Position numbers and translations under genes: made by a program. From Bifidobacterium psychraerophilum (GTDB lineage: Bacteria; Actinomycetota; Actinomycetes; Actinomycetales; Bifidobacteriaceae), in assembly GCF_000741705.1 (NCBI RefSeq), contig NZ_JGZI01000007.1, positions 124,001 to 188,000 of the forward strand: a stretch of DNA of 64,000 nt, written 5' to 3'. Of the stretch, positions 8,431-17,802 are shown one piece after another (position 1 is the first letter of the stretch; each line of letters begins with the position of its first letter). The notes below the pieces were generated by a model, which was not told where the DNA came from, did no database searches, and was given only the letters and a program-made list of their open reading frames with translations.

Positions 8431-9714
8431 ATGCAGAAGATCCAATCGGGACAATCATTCTTGTATCGCAATAACGGCTATAAAAGCACGGTTCTGGAAA
8501 CACGCATGACGGAGCGGGTACGTGGGGACTGCATGGATGTCGCACTGTCGAAAACAGCACGACGTTTCCCGGACATGACCCAAAAGCTGGTGGAGCGCGA
8601 TGGCAGCTACTACCTCCATCCCAACCCGCTGTCACTGCATGCGGCCAACACGGACAGATTCCGCACCTTGGGAGGCCTTGAGACCGGCTACCATCTGATC
8701 GACGTCACATATACCGGCAAACTCATCAGGGTCGCCTTCCACCACTCGTTGTGTGACGGCAGAGGCGTGAAGCCCTTTATGGAGACCTTGATCTACTACT
8801 ACTGCTGCGAGCGCTACGAGCAGGACTTCGACCACAGTGGAATCCTCACGCTCGATACGGCGATCGATCCCCGAGAATTCGAGGAGCCGCTACCTGGCGC
8901 TCCGTATGAGGTGGATCAGGAGGCGCTGAAAGCAGTCGACAAGGATGGTTACGCGCTACCTGAAAGCACAGCCGGCGCGCGGCACAGCTATCGCACGTCA
9001 ATCAGCGTGGAACAGCATGACTTCGTAACACTTGCCAAGCGCTACGGTGCGACACCCGGCATCCTGGCCGCAGCGTTATTCTCCGAGTCGGTGATGAAAC
9101 TGCACCCCGATGCGGATAAGGCGGTGCTCTGCAATATGGCGGCGGATATGCGATTCGCAGTCGGCGGATCACCCACCCGCAGGAACTGTACGGGCTCCAT
9201 CTATCTGCCCTATTCGACAGCGGAGCAAGACGCAGGGCTCAGCGAGGTGTCATCCGCCTACCGCGCACTCATCGCCGAACAGCGTTCCGAGGATGCGTCA
9301 AAGCAGTCGATCAATATGCAGGTATCGCTTTTCCAGAGGCTTGACGGTATGGAGACGCTTGAGGACAAGCGGGCGATGATGTCGATTTTCGAACACCTGC
9401 TGCTCAATACCTATGTGCTGAGCTATGTGGGACGGATGCAATTCAACGATTTCGCGCGATACGTGGAATCGGTGCATATGTACAGTGGCGGCATCAAAGG
9501 TCTCACCCTCAACATGGTCGCGGCGGGGAACGTCATCACCTTTGACGTGCTTCAAGGCTTTGAGGGCGATCAGTACGCGCAATCCTTCGCCAGGGAATTG
9601 AGGGAACTCGGTCTGGAGTGCTGCGTGGGTGAGACCCTGCTGTGCGAGACAGGCGCCGACCACAGCCACATCACGGCCTCGCAGCAGCCCGAACACTGGT
9701 GCGCAACCGCATAA
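8431..9714 (+). CDS. Condensation-type acyltransferase (CoA-dependent acyltransferase superfamily)
   Basis: 427 residues. The motif HHSLCDGRG is the HHxxxDG active site of the chloramphenicol acetyltransferase/condensation/alcohol-acetyltransferase superfamily, where the second histidine activates the acceptor. It sits about 110 residues from the N-terminus, the usual place for a stand-alone member, and the length matches the two-lobed fold. A later SYVGRMQF segment resembles the closing loop of this family. There is no carrier protein or NRPS module nearby, so it probably acylates an alcohol, amine or glycolipid from acyl-CoA. It lies upstream of the GT2/GT39 pair on the same strand but with a 218-nt gap, so a joint role is possible and unproven. 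Confidence 0.75.
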   Translation: MQKIQSGQSFLYRNNGYKSTVLETRMTERVRGDCMDVALSKTARRFPDMTQKLVERDGSYYLHPNPLSLHAANTDRFRTLGGLETGYHLIDVTYTGKLIRVAFHHSLCDGRGVKPFMETLIYYYCCERYEQDFDHSGILTLDTAIDPREFEEPLPGAPYEVDQEALKAVDKDGYALPESTAGARHSYRTSISVEQHDFVTLAKRYGATPGILAAALFSESVMKLHPDADKAVLCNMAADMRFAVGGSPTRRNCTGSIYLPYSTAEQDAGLSEVSSAYRALIAEQRSEDASKQSINMQVSLFQRLDGMETLEDKRAMMSIFEHLLLNTYVLSYVGRMQFNDFARYVESVHMYSGGIKGLTLNMVAAGNVITFDVLQGFEGDQYAQSFARELRELGLECCVGETLLCETGADHSHITASQQPEHWCATA

Positions 9715-9932
9715 AGCTCCCGGTTCGGCATATGCCGACCCTCATCCGCCCCTCTGTGGCACGCCCATGCGACACTGCACACATTCGATGCCGCACACAT
9801 CGGTACAACACACATTGGGCATCATCCGCACAGAAGACGTTCAGCAGGCATCCAGACCTTTCCACCAGAGAACACACCTCACTGTGATGGCTGCTCAAGA
9901 AAAGGGCAAGATAGCTGCTGTTCGATTGAATC

Positions 9933-10922
9933 ATGGACAGTATTACAACAGAGCAACACCGCACATCGCAGGACGATCAACCCACGTCATCGCATATCGG
10001 GATAGCTGAGCGCCTTGGGTATCCCAAACATGTGGACGCGGATATCGTAATTCCTGTTTACAACGAAGAACACACACTGGATGCATGCATACAGAAGCTC
10101 GGCGGGATGCTGGCAGGGCATCTGGAATCACCCAAGGCATTCACGTGGAATATCATCATCGCAGATAATGCGAGCACCGATGATACGTGGAAAGTGGCGG
10201 AGCGACTTTGCGCCATGCATCCCGCTTTTCTGCGGGCCGTACGCATCGACCGCAAAGGGCGTGGCGCCGCCCTGAAGGCGAGCTGGTCGGAATCCCTGGC
10301 TCGCGTGGTCGCCTATATGGATGTGGATCTTTCCACGGACATCAATTACACCGGCGCACTCATCGGCTCACTGCTTGCCGGTGGGGCTGACGTCGCGATA
10401 GGCTCACGCCTTCTCTCCGAATCGGATGTCACCCGTTCCACAAAACGCGAGTTCATCTCACGGACCTACAACCTTATGCTCCGCACCTATCTGGGGGTCA
10501 CATTCCATGATGCCCAGTGCGGCTTCAAAGCCCTCACCGCACGCGCCGCCCATATTCTGCTGCCGAAGGTCGAGGACAACGAATGGTTCTTCGACACGGA
10601 GCTCCTGGTACTGGCGGAAATGCGGCATATGAACATCTATGAGATTCCGGTCACCTGGGTTGAGGACAGCGACAGCAGGGTGAACATTCCGGACACGGTA
10701 AGCAAGGACCTGACCGGGATGCGACGCATGCGACGGACACTCAGGATGGAGAGAAGCGGACTTGAGACAGGACATTCGAGACCACGCTCGACGGCTGACA
10801 AATATTCGCGGCAGCGCTATCAACTATCGAGCGCGTACTCATCCATCGGATGGGACGCCCAAGGTCAACACGAATTACGCGGCTCACTCATCGAGCTTGC
10901 GAATGTGAAAGTGGGTGCATAA
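9933..10922 (+). CDS. Family 2 glycosyltransferase, dolichol-phosphate-mannose-synthase-like (YkcC type)
   Basis: 329 residues. Near the N-terminus DADIVIPVYNEEHTL begins a GT-A fold. A nucleotide-sugar site (IIADNASTDDT) and the metal-binding DVD-like motif YMDVDLSTD follow, then the family pattern HDAQCGFKALT and the NEWFFDTELL segment. Members transfer a sugar from a nucleotide donor to polyprenyl phosphate at the membrane. The C-terminus has no membrane segment. Its TAA stop overlaps the ATG of the following GT39 gene (TAATG), so the two are translationally coupled. The pairing matches ykcC-ykcB of Bacillus: this enzyme would make the lipid-linked sugar and the GT39 protein would use it. 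The ribosome site before the ATG is weak. Confidence 0.9.
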   Translation: MDSITTEQHRTSQDDQPTSSHIGIAERLGYPKHVDADIVIPVYNEEHTLDACIQKLGGMLAGHLESPKAFTWNIIIADNASTDDTWKVAERLCAMHPAFLRAVRIDRKGRGAALKASWSESLARVVAYMDVDLSTDINYTGALIGSLLAGGADVAIGSRLLSESDVTRSTKREFISRTYNLMLRTYLGVTFHDAQCGFKALTARAAHILLPKVEDNEWFFDTELLVLAEMRHMNIYEIPVTWVEDSDSRVNIPDTVSKDLTGMRRMRRTLRMERSGLETGHSRPRSTADKYSRQRYQLSSAYSSIGWDAQGQHELRGSLIELANVKVGA

Positions 10923-13267
10923 TGACCTCATCGAGCGAAGGCTTTGCCGGGGCGGAACCCCGGATCGGCAGATCACGCGGCCGTAGCACACACGGCACCA
11001 GGTCGCAGAGGATCAGATCACATGCCTCAAGCGACCACGACAGACAGCGTGAAGGCGTCACCATCTATCGGCTGCCCAAAAGGAAGTTGTCCGATTGGGT
11101 GCTGCTCGGGTTGCTGTTGGCCGCATCCTGCGCGATCTTCTTCATCAATCTCACCGCCTCCGGATACGCCAATGAATTCTATTCTGCGGCGGCCCAGGCC
11201 GGATCGGTCAATTGGGAATCCTTCCTATGGGGGTCACTGGATTCAGGGAACGCGATCACCGTGGATAAACCACCGGCATCCATCTGGCTGATGGCCCTTT
11301 CGATACGCATATTCGGCTTGAGTTCCTTCGCGATACTGCTTCCACAGGCGCTTATGGGTGTGGCCACCACCTATCTCCTGTATGCGACGGTACGTCGATA
11401 TTGGGGGAATAGCGCCGGACTCGCGACTGGCGTCGTATTCGCGCTCACCCCTGTGGCCGCCCTGATGTTCCGCTTCAACAACCCTGATGCGCTGCTGATT
11501 CTGCTGATGGTGGGAGCCGCGCACGCCGTGCTCCGCTCCTTGGAATACTCAGCCACGGCACGGGGCAACCGACGTCGCAGCTGGTGGATGGTGCTGGCTG
11601 GAGTCCTCATCGGCTTCGGTTTTCTCACCAAACAGATGCAGGTCTTCCTGGTACTCCCCGGATTCGCCATCGCATTCCTCATCGCTTCGCCAACCGGCTT
11701 GCTGCGTCGTATCGGCGATGGTCTGGCTGCGATGGGGGCCATCGTGGTGTCCGCGGGATGGTGGGTTCTGCTCACCGTGGTCGTTCCAGCCGATTCAAGG
11801 CCCTACATCGGTGGTTCGCAAAACAACTCCTTCCTGGAACTGACTTTCGGTTACAACGGTTTCGGCAGACTGACCGGCAGCGAGGAGGGATCGGTCGTCC
11901 CGGGTGGCTCCTCCACCGGTGGCACCAGCGGCGGCATGTGGGGCGAAACCGGTTGGACACGTCTGTTCGCAGGTGAATACGGCACTCAGATCGCCTGGCT
12001 GGCCCCGCTCGCATTCGCCGGAATCATCATCGGGCTGGTTGCCGTCGGCAGGGCGGCACGCATTGATCTGCGCCGGGCGAGCATCGTGATATTCGGTGGA
12101 TGGCTCGTTGTGACCTGGGTGACATTCAGTTTCATGGCCGGCATATTCCATCAGTACTATACGGTGGCATTGGCCCCCGCAATAGCGGTTCTTGCAGCCA
12201 TCGCCGTCGTCAGCCTATGGGTCTCGCGCAAATCCATATGGTCGAGAATCGTGTCACCAGTGCTGGTCATCGCCTCGGCGTATTGGGCTTTCACTCTTAT
12301 GGGACGCAGCAGCTGGCTTCCATGGCTGAAATGGTGCGTGTTGGCGGTTGGGATCGTGGGCGGCCTGACGCTGATAGTCGCGGGACTGGCGTCCTCCAAA
12401 CGGATCGCCCTGGCCGGGATGGCGCTCTCGGCGGCCTCTCTGCTCACCGGCCCCTTCGCCTGGACCGCATACACGATCAGCACAGGCCACACCGGTTCCA
12501 TCGTGCTGGCCGGCCCCAGTGTCACCTCCTCAACCGGAATGGGAGGAGGTGCGGGAGGCGGCCCCGGAGGCGGCATAGGCGGCGGTATGGGATCAAACAG
12601 TGAAACGAACAGCGGCAATGAAGGAAGCGGCAGCGAAGGCGGCACTTCCGGATCAGCAGAAGGATACGGTATGGGCGGCGGCCCGGGAGGCAGCGATGGC
12701 GAAGGCAATGCCGGAACCCCACCAGAGGGCATGAGCGGCATGGGCCAACCGCCGAGCGGCGAGGGCGGCTCGGCGCCTGCCGAAGGAGGCACACCTCCGC
12801 AATCGGATTCGGAACAGGGGTCAACTCCCCAGAACGGCTCATCCTCCACGGGCGAGTCAGGCTCGGACGGCGGGACGCCGGGACAAGGCGGTGGCATGGG
12901 CATGGGAGGCGGAAGCTCAACAAGTTCAAGTATCGTGGCCCTGCTGAAGCAGTCATCCAGCTCATATCGATGGGCCGCGGCAACCACCGGCTCCCAGAAC
13001 GCCGCGAGTTACCAATTGGCATCCGAGAAGGCCGTTATGGCGATCGGCGGCTTCAACGGATCCGACCCCGCCCCCACGCTCAAACAGTTCAAGGCTTACG
13101 TCAAGCAGGGGCTCATCCACTATTACATCGCCGGGAGCTCGATGGGAGGGACCCAGATGGGTGGATCGGATACGGCTTCAGAGATATCGGCGTGGGTCGC
13201 GAAACACTACACGGCAAAAACAGTCGATGGTGTGACCATATATGATCTGTCCTCATCCGCATCGTAG
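10922..13267 (+). CDS. Family 39 (ArnT/PMT-like) membrane glycosyltransferase, YkcB type
   Basis: 781 residues from the ATG at 10922, chosen because it overlaps the GT2 stop. An arginine-rich cytoplasmic leader of about 55 residues precedes roughly 12 membrane segments. The first outer loop holds FYSAAAQAGSVNWESF and GNAITVDKPP, the conserved acidic and DKPP elements of GT39 enzymes that take sugar from polyprenyl phosphate. From about residue 538 to 667 (12536-12925) the protein is almost pure Gly/Ser/Met/Glu/Pro, followed by a folded 105-residue extracellular domain ending TVDGVTIYDLSS. This layout is seen in actinobacterial YkcB-like proteins. It probably glycosylates a cell-envelope acceptor with the sugar supplied by the preceding GT2. 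Confidence 0.9.
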   Translation: MTSSSEGFAGAEPRIGRSRGRSTHGTRSQRIRSHASSDHDRQREGVTIYRLPKRKLSDWVLLGLLLAASCAIFFINLTASGYANEFYSAAAQAGSVNWESFLWGSLDSGNAITVDKPPASIWLMALSIRIFGLSSFAILLPQALMGVATTYLLYATVRRYWGNSAGLATGVVFALTPVAALMFRFNNPDALLILLMVGAAHAVLRSLEYSATARGNRRRSWWMVLAGVLIGFGFLTKQMQVFLVLPGFAIAFLIASPTGLLRRIGDGLAAMGAIVVSAGWWVLLTVVVPADSRPYIGGSQNNSFLELTFGYNGFGRLTGSEEGSVVPGGSSTGGTSGGMWGETGWTRLFAGEYGTQIAWLAPLAFAGIIIGLVAVGRAARIDLRRASIVIFGGWLVVTWVTFSFMAGIFHQYYTVALAPAIAVLAAIAVVSLWVSRKSIWSRIVSPVLVIASAYWAFTLMGRSSWLPWLKWCVLAVGIVGGLTLIVAGLASSKRIALAGMALSAASLLTGPFAWTAYTISTGHTGSIVLAGPSVTSSTGMGGGAGGGPGGGIGGGMGSNSETNSGNEGSGSEGGTSGSAEGYGMGGGPGGSDGEGNAGTPPEGMSGMGQPPSGEGGSAPAEGGTPPQSDSEQGSTPQNGSSSTGESGSDGGTPGQGGGMGMGGGSSTSSSIVALLKQSSSSYRWAAATTGSQNAASYQLASEKAVMAIGGFNGSDPAPTLKQFKAYVKQGLIHYYIAGSSMGGTQMGGSDTASEISAWVAKHYTAKTVDGVTIYDLSSSAS

Positions 13268-13288
13268 ATGATGACCTGACCGGCTCCC

Positions 13289-13340
13289 GAAGGTCTGCTT
13301 CCTGTCAGCGGCGCAGCGCGCTGACAGGAAGCAGACCTTC
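13289..13340. terminator. Strong hairpin between convergent genes
   Basis: A 22-bp perfect inverted repeat (13289-13310 with 13319-13340) flanks an 8-nt loop. It lies 21 nt after the GT39 stop and 70 nt from the stop of the convergent lacI gene. No T-run follows on either strand, so it is terminator-like rather than a classical intrinsic terminator. Confidence 0.7.
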
Positions 13341-13409
13341 ATCGGATGCGGACGTCGCGATGCTGACGCCCTTCGCATTCACTCCGCTCCGAACGCCCTC
13401 CCCCGCTCG

Positions 13410-14525
13410 TCACCGGGTGCTTTGCCTTTCGATAACCCTGGAACTGGTCATCAGCAGATCAGGATGCGTGATCTCTCCGCGTATGCGTCCCAATATCCTC
13501 TCAACAGCCGTAGGTGCAGTCCAATCCAGACGCGAATCCATGGTGGTGAGCGGAATCTGCATATATGCCGACTCCTCGATATTGTCGAAACCGATGACCT
13601 GCACATCCCGGGGAACGTTGATGCCGTTCGTCTGCAGGGCGAAGAGTGCGCCAATCGCCAACTGGTCGTTCAGCGCCACGATACCGTCAAAAGGAACGGC
13701 GGCATCAATGAGCTGCTGCGTGGTGCGTGCCCCCGAACCGATGGTCCAGTCCTTCCTGGTCACCCCGACGCAGTCCGCGTTGAGCAGCACTCCCCGGCGC
13801 ATGCACTCCTCGACGATCCCACGCAGACGCAACTCGGCGTTGCCTTCGACGGTCCGAAGCAGTTTGTCCTGGTCGAAGACCTCACGAGCCCCGATAACCG
13901 CCAGGGAGCGGCTGCCGTGATCGAAGAGATAGGCCGCGGCCGTGGATGCCGCCTGGACGTCATCGGGGGTCACATGGTCGGCACGCCCCCAGGTCGTGCG
14001 CGCTCCGACGACCACAAGGGGGAAATCCACGGTCAGATCATCCGCGGTGATGTCCTCCACCTCGCTCATGGAAAGAATCATGCCATCGGAAACCGTTGAA
14101 TTGAATGATTGCAGCAGATCACGGGCACCTTTGGCGGAACCTTCCGCATAGGTGGTGACGTAGACGGAGAAGCCCAGCTGCCGGGCCGCATCGATGGTGC
14201 GATTGGCGAGCTCCGCAAGATAGGGCGGGGTCAGCGAGGGAACAGCAAGGGTGATGAAACCCGTATGGTCACGGTTGAGGTTGCGCGCCGCAACGTTGAC
14301 ACGGTATCCGGTGCTCTTGATGACCGCTTCGACCCGTTCCCTGGTGAGCGCGGTCATGCGACCGGTGCCGTTGATGACATTGGAAGCGGTTTTCAACGAC
14401 ACACCGGCTTCCCTCGCCACATCACGCAAGGTCGATCGCCGCTTCACCGCAGTGGCATGTTCGATCCGAGGATCTGCGCCACTCTGGGCGGACACATCGC
14501 CATCCGCCGTTTCCGCTGTCGTCAT
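13410..14525 (-). CDS. LacI family transcriptional regulator of the GH42 operon
   Basis: 371 residues from the ATG at 14525, which has GAGAGG 8-9 nt upstream. After a 30-residue leader the helix-turn-helix reads TLRDVAREAGVSLKTASNVI with the usual hinge helix (RVNVAARNLNRD), then the periplasmic-binding-protein-like sensor domain (FITLAVPSL, VIGFDNIEESAYMQIPLTT). It follows the GH42 beta-galactosidase on the same strand with a 121-nt gap that contains a hairpin, so it is the last gene of, or separately read after, the galactoside operon. The likely inducer is a beta-galactoside or galactose; this is inferred from neighbours only. Confidence 0.93.
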   Translation of the reverse strand: MTTAETADGDVSAQSGADPRIEHATAVKRRSTLRDVAREAGVSLKTASNVINGTGRMTALTRERVEAVIKSTGYRVNVAARNLNRDHTGFITLAVPSLTPPYLAELANRTIDAARQLGFSVYVTTYAEGSAKGARDLLQSFNSTVSDGMILSMSEVEDITADDLTVDFPLVVVGARTTWGRADHVTPDDVQAASTAAAYLFDHGSRSLAVIGAREVFDQDKLLRTVEGNAELRLRGIVEECMRRGVLLNADCVGVTRKDWTIGSGARTTQQLIDAAVPFDGIVALNDQLAIGALFALQTNGINVPRDVQVIGFDNIEESAYMQIPLTTMDSRLDWTAPTAVERILGRIRGEITHPDLLMTSSRVIERQSTR

Positions 14526-14560
14526 TGAGTTCACCTCTCCATTAACCGGCCTCCTCAATC

Positions 14561-14600
14561 GTATCCTCTCTGGAATCGCTCAGCACCCAAGAGAGGATAC
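14561..14600. repeat. Inverted repeat between GH42 and lacI genes
   Basis: GTATCCTCTCT at 14561-14571 is repeated exactly in reverse at 14590-14600 with an 18-nt loop. In minus-strand RNA it forms a hairpin after the GH42 stop and before the lacI ribosome site. It could be a weak terminator, a processing stem, or paired half-sites for the regulator; no T-run follows. Confidence 0.55.
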
Positions 14601-14646
14601 CTTTGGCTGCCCGGAGCCGGCGGCTTCGGAGGTGGCCCTCAATGGT

Positions 14647-16767
14647 TCAACACGGCGACTTCATCACCAGGAAACCATCGCGGGAAAGCCGGTATGAAGC
14701 CGGCGTTTGAATCCTCTGGACACCTTTGCCCGCTATCGGGGAACCGGATATCTCCGAAAGCAGCACGGTCTCCCTCGAGCGGTTCAGATAGAAATCGAAA
14801 CAGGAGTCGGCGGAACGCCGGCGCATGTGCACGACGCCAGGGTCTTCATCCGCAGACAGCTTCATTCCCTCCCGCAGGAAAGCGGCGATATCCTCCCTGC
14901 CCAGATCGCATCCCACATAATAGACCTCGCCTCTGCCGTAGCGGTTTCGCACAATGGCCGGAACCCCATCCAGATCCCATTCACGGGCATCCCCTCCGGA
15001 ATACGTGGCCAGCACCTCGGCATGCTCACCGATCCCAGTGACCTCGTTCGCCCACAGGCGCGATACATAACCGTTCGAAAGAGCAATCGTCTCGGGTTCG
15101 CCGGGAAGCTCACCCAGAACATTGAACTCTTCGCTGCGAACGCCGGCGATGTCCCGGAGCATGCCGGGGTATCCACCCACAGCGATGTGATAGTTCTCAT
15201 CGGCCAGACCCGTGGCATATCCGATGACCACCCGTCCGCCTTCCTCGGCGAAGGCTGCGATACGCTTCACCGCATGCTCACTCAGCACCAGCATGGTCGG
15301 CAGAACGATGGTGTCATAGCCGCTCCAATCGGATCTGAGCGATACGACATCCGCGCGCTGCGAGACATCAAGGAATGCACGGTACCATTCCCGCACATCA
15401 TGCCAATGACTCAACTTCGTGGTGGGCAGGGTCCTGCATTGGGTGGCCCACTCGCAATCCGCATCGAAGAGAATCGCTGATCGCGAGCGCACCAGTTCGC
15501 TGCCCTGCACGCCACTCTCGGCGAGTCTGCCCAGGATACCGCCGAGCTCGCAGACCTCCCTGAACACCTTGGAATCCTCACCTGCATGCGGAAGCATCGA
15601 TGAATGGAACGCCTCCGCGCCGAAACGTGATTGCCTCCATTGGAAGAAATTGATCGCATCGGCGCCCATAGCCACATGTGCGAGCGCATCACGCATCAGC
15701 TCTCCGGACCGTTTCCTGCTGTTCAGCGGTTTCCACTGCACTGCGGATGTCGAATGCTCCATCAGATACCAGGGCTTGCCCAAGGCCAGGGAGCCTACCA
15801 GCGAATCGGAACAGAGCAGTTCATCCACATGGGACTCGCCTGGTGTGAAGTAGTGGTCATTCGATACAAAATCAACCTCATCGCTCCAATCCGCATAATC
15901 CATCGCGCATTGATCGGTGGACACCATGAAATTGGTCGTGAAGGGCTTATCCGGACAGATGCGTTCCAGCTCGTCACGCTCAGCCTTGTAGAAGGCCTTC
16001 AACGCATCCGAGCAGAAACGTTCGAAATCGAGTTGCTGGCTGGGATTCGCCATCGCATCGTTACCCATGTGGCATGGCAGCAGCACCTCATCGAAGGATT
16101 GCACCTCCTGTGACCAGAATGAAGTTCCCCAGGCCTCGTTGAGCGCGGATACGGAACCGTAGCGCTGCCTGCACCATTGGCGGAAGGACTGCAGCGCATC
16201 CGCGGAGTAGTCGTGACGATTGTTCCAGCCATACTCGTTGTTCACATGCCAAGCGGTGACATAGGGGTTGTGCCCGTAGCGGCGTGCCAGACGACGGCAT
16301 ACCTCAAGGGCGTAGGACTTGAATATCCCGCTCGTGGGGCGCCAGGATTGACGTGAACCCGGATTCACCACATCACCGTTACGCTCAAGCGGGAGCACCT
16401 CGGGATGCTTCTCATACAGCCACAAAGGTGCTGATGCGGTGGCCGTCGCCAGATCCACGGCGATACCGGCCTCACCGAGCTTGGTGATGATCCGATCCAG
16501 CCAAGCGAAATCCCAGCGCTGCTCCTCCGGTTGGATTCTGTCCCAACTGAATATGGCGATGGCCACGGTGTTGACGCCGGCCTTGCGCATCAGCCTGATG
16601 TCATCATCCCAAACATCCTCAGGCCACTGGTCAGGATTGTAATCCCCACCATAAGCGATGCCACCGCCCGTGGGCGTCAGCAATGCGGGCCATCGGAAAT
16701 CCCGTCGTCGGGAACCCTGTTGCCGACTCTGATCATGACCAAGCATGTCACCTTGCAGCGATGCCAT
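14647..16767 (-). CDS. Family GH42 beta-galactosidase
   Basis: 706 residues from the ATG at 16767 (GAGGGG ribosome site, about 9 nt). The GH42 catalytic barrel begins YGGDYNPDQWPEDVW. The acid/base is Glu178 in HVNNEYG and the nucleophile Glu337 in YLMEHSTSAVQW, followed by the trimerisation/GATase-like domain and a small beta domain. There is no signal peptide, so it hydrolyses imported beta-galactosides (lactose, galacto-oligosaccharides or galactan fragments) in the cytoplasm. Permease and binding-protein genes lie immediately upstream on the same strand, with 43 nt between the permease stop and this ATG. Specificity among GH42 enzymes cannot be told by eye. Confidence 0.95.
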   Translation of the reverse strand: MASLQGDMLGHDQSRQQGSRRRDFRWPALLTPTGGGIAYGGDYNPDQWPEDVWDDDIRLMRKAGVNTVAIAIFSWDRIQPEEQRWDFAWLDRIITKLGEAGIAVDLATATASAPLWLYEKHPEVLPLERNGDVVNPGSRQSWRPTSGIFKSYALEVCRRLARRYGHNPYVTAWHVNNEYGWNNRHDYSADALQSFRQWCRQRYGSVSALNEAWGTSFWSQEVQSFDEVLLPCHMGNDAMANPSQQLDFERFCSDALKAFYKAERDELERICPDKPFTTNFMVSTDQCAMDYADWSDEVDFVSNDHYFTPGESHVDELLCSDSLVGSLALGKPWYLMEHSTSAVQWKPLNSRKRSGELMRDALAHVAMGADAINFFQWRQSRFGAEAFHSSMLPHAGEDSKVFREVCELGGILGRLAESGVQGSELVRSRSAILFDADCEWATQCRTLPTTKLSHWHDVREWYRAFLDVSQRADVVSLRSDWSGYDTIVLPTMLVLSEHAVKRIAAFAEEGGRVVIGYATGLADENYHIAVGGYPGMLRDIAGVRSEEFNVLGELPGEPETIALSNGYVSRLWANEVTGIGEHAEVLATYSGGDAREWDLDGVPAIVRNRYGRGEVYYVGCDLGREDIAAFLREGMKLSADEDPGVVHMRRRSADSCFDFYLNRSRETVLLSEISGSPIAGKGVQRIQTPASYRLSRDGFLVMKSPC

Positions 16768-16810
16768 TATGCATTCCCCTCTCGTTTCGAACGTGAAAAC
16801 AGCTGCTTGG

Positions 16811-17797
16811 CTATTCCTTGACAGCACCTGCGGCGAGACCGGACTGCCAGTACTTCTGCAGGAGCAGGAAGGCGACCACGAGCGGGATGATGGTGACCAA
16901 AGAACCCGTGATCACCAGATTCTGTATGGCCTGGCCGCCTGCGGTGGATGCCTGGTCCTTCCACTGGTTCAGCCCGATGGTCAATGGGTACCAGTTGGAA
17001 TCCTTGAGCATGATCAGAGGCAGAAAATAGTTGTTCCACGTTGCGACAATCGTGAACAAGGCGGTTGTGACGATTCCCGGGGCCAGCAAAGGCAGAGAGA
17101 TCTGGAAGAAGGTGCGCATCTCACCCGCGCCATCCACCCTCGCGGCCTCCAGCAGTTCATCCGGTACGGCCTGATCCGAGAATATCCACATCAGATACAA
17201 GCCGAAGGTGCTCACCAGACTGGGGATGATCATGCTCCAAGGCGTGTTGGTCAGCCCTACCTTGGCGAAGAGCAGGAATTGCGGCACGGCCAAGGCGATT
17301 CCGGGAACCGAAATCGAGCCGATGATGATCGCGAAGCAGAGCCTACGGCCGGGGAAGCGGAACTTCGCGAGCGCGTACCCACCCATGATCGCCAGCAGCG
17401 TCGCACCTCCCGCACCCAGCACCACATAAAGGACGGTGTTCAGCAGCCAGCGTCCGAAGATGCCGTCCTGATAGGTGAAAACGGTGACCAGATTGTCCCA
17501 CAGCGCAAAGCTCTTTCCGAAACCCAGACCGAATGTCGATGTGAAATCGGCCTGTGTTTTCGTCGAATTCACCAGGAGGTACAGGAAGGGGAAAAGGCAA
17601 TAGATGACGAAGAGGGCGCAGACGAAGGTGAGGGCGATGCTCCGGCTCGGGTTCGCGGGGTTGCTGAAGCCGTTTTTCGCCGCGCGCCGTCGTTCGGCCT
17701 TCTCGTCGCTGATGGTTCTTCGCGCGCGATCGGCCTCGGCTTTCCTGGCTTTGCGCATCTCCTCTTTGAATTCGACAGATCGTTGGGCTTCCTGCAT
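16811..17797 (-). CDS. Sugar ABC transporter permease, MalG type (galactoside operon)
   Basis: 328 residues from an ATG at 17797, five bases after the previous permease stop. The first 50 residues are a highly charged cytoplasmic leader (EEMRKARKAEADRARR), longer than usual; a second in-frame ATG at 17749 would remove 16 residues. Six membrane segments follow, with the permease loop EAARVDGAGEMRTFFQISLPLL that contacts an ATPase. The long leader makes the start uncertain. It pairs with the gene at 17803-18762 and a lipoprotein binding protein. No ATPase is in the operon, so a shared MsiK-type ATPase encoded elsewhere is expected. Confidence 0.92.
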   Translation of the reverse strand: MQEAQRSVEFKEEMRKARKAEADRARRTISDEKAERRRAAKNGFSNPANPSRSIALTFVCALFVIYCLFPFLYLLVNSTKTQADFTSTFGLGFGKSFALWDNLVTVFTYQDGIFGRWLLNTVLYVVLGAGGATLLAIMGGYALAKFRFPGRRLCFAIIIGSISVPGIALAVPQFLLFAKVGLTNTPWSMIIPSLVSTFGLYLMWIFSDQAVPDELLEAARVDGAGEMRTFFQISLPLLAPGIVTTALFTIVATWNNYFLPLIMLKDSNWYPLTIGLNQWKDQASTAGGQAIQNLVITGSLVTIIPLVVAFLLLQKYWQSGLAAGAVKE

Positions 17798-17802
17798 CCT
17801 CT

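Noticed and set aside
12157-12987. Proline-rich open frame on the minus strand
   Set aside because: It is the complement of the Gly/Ser-rich spacer of the GT39 gene; the Pro/Ser repeats follow directly from that.
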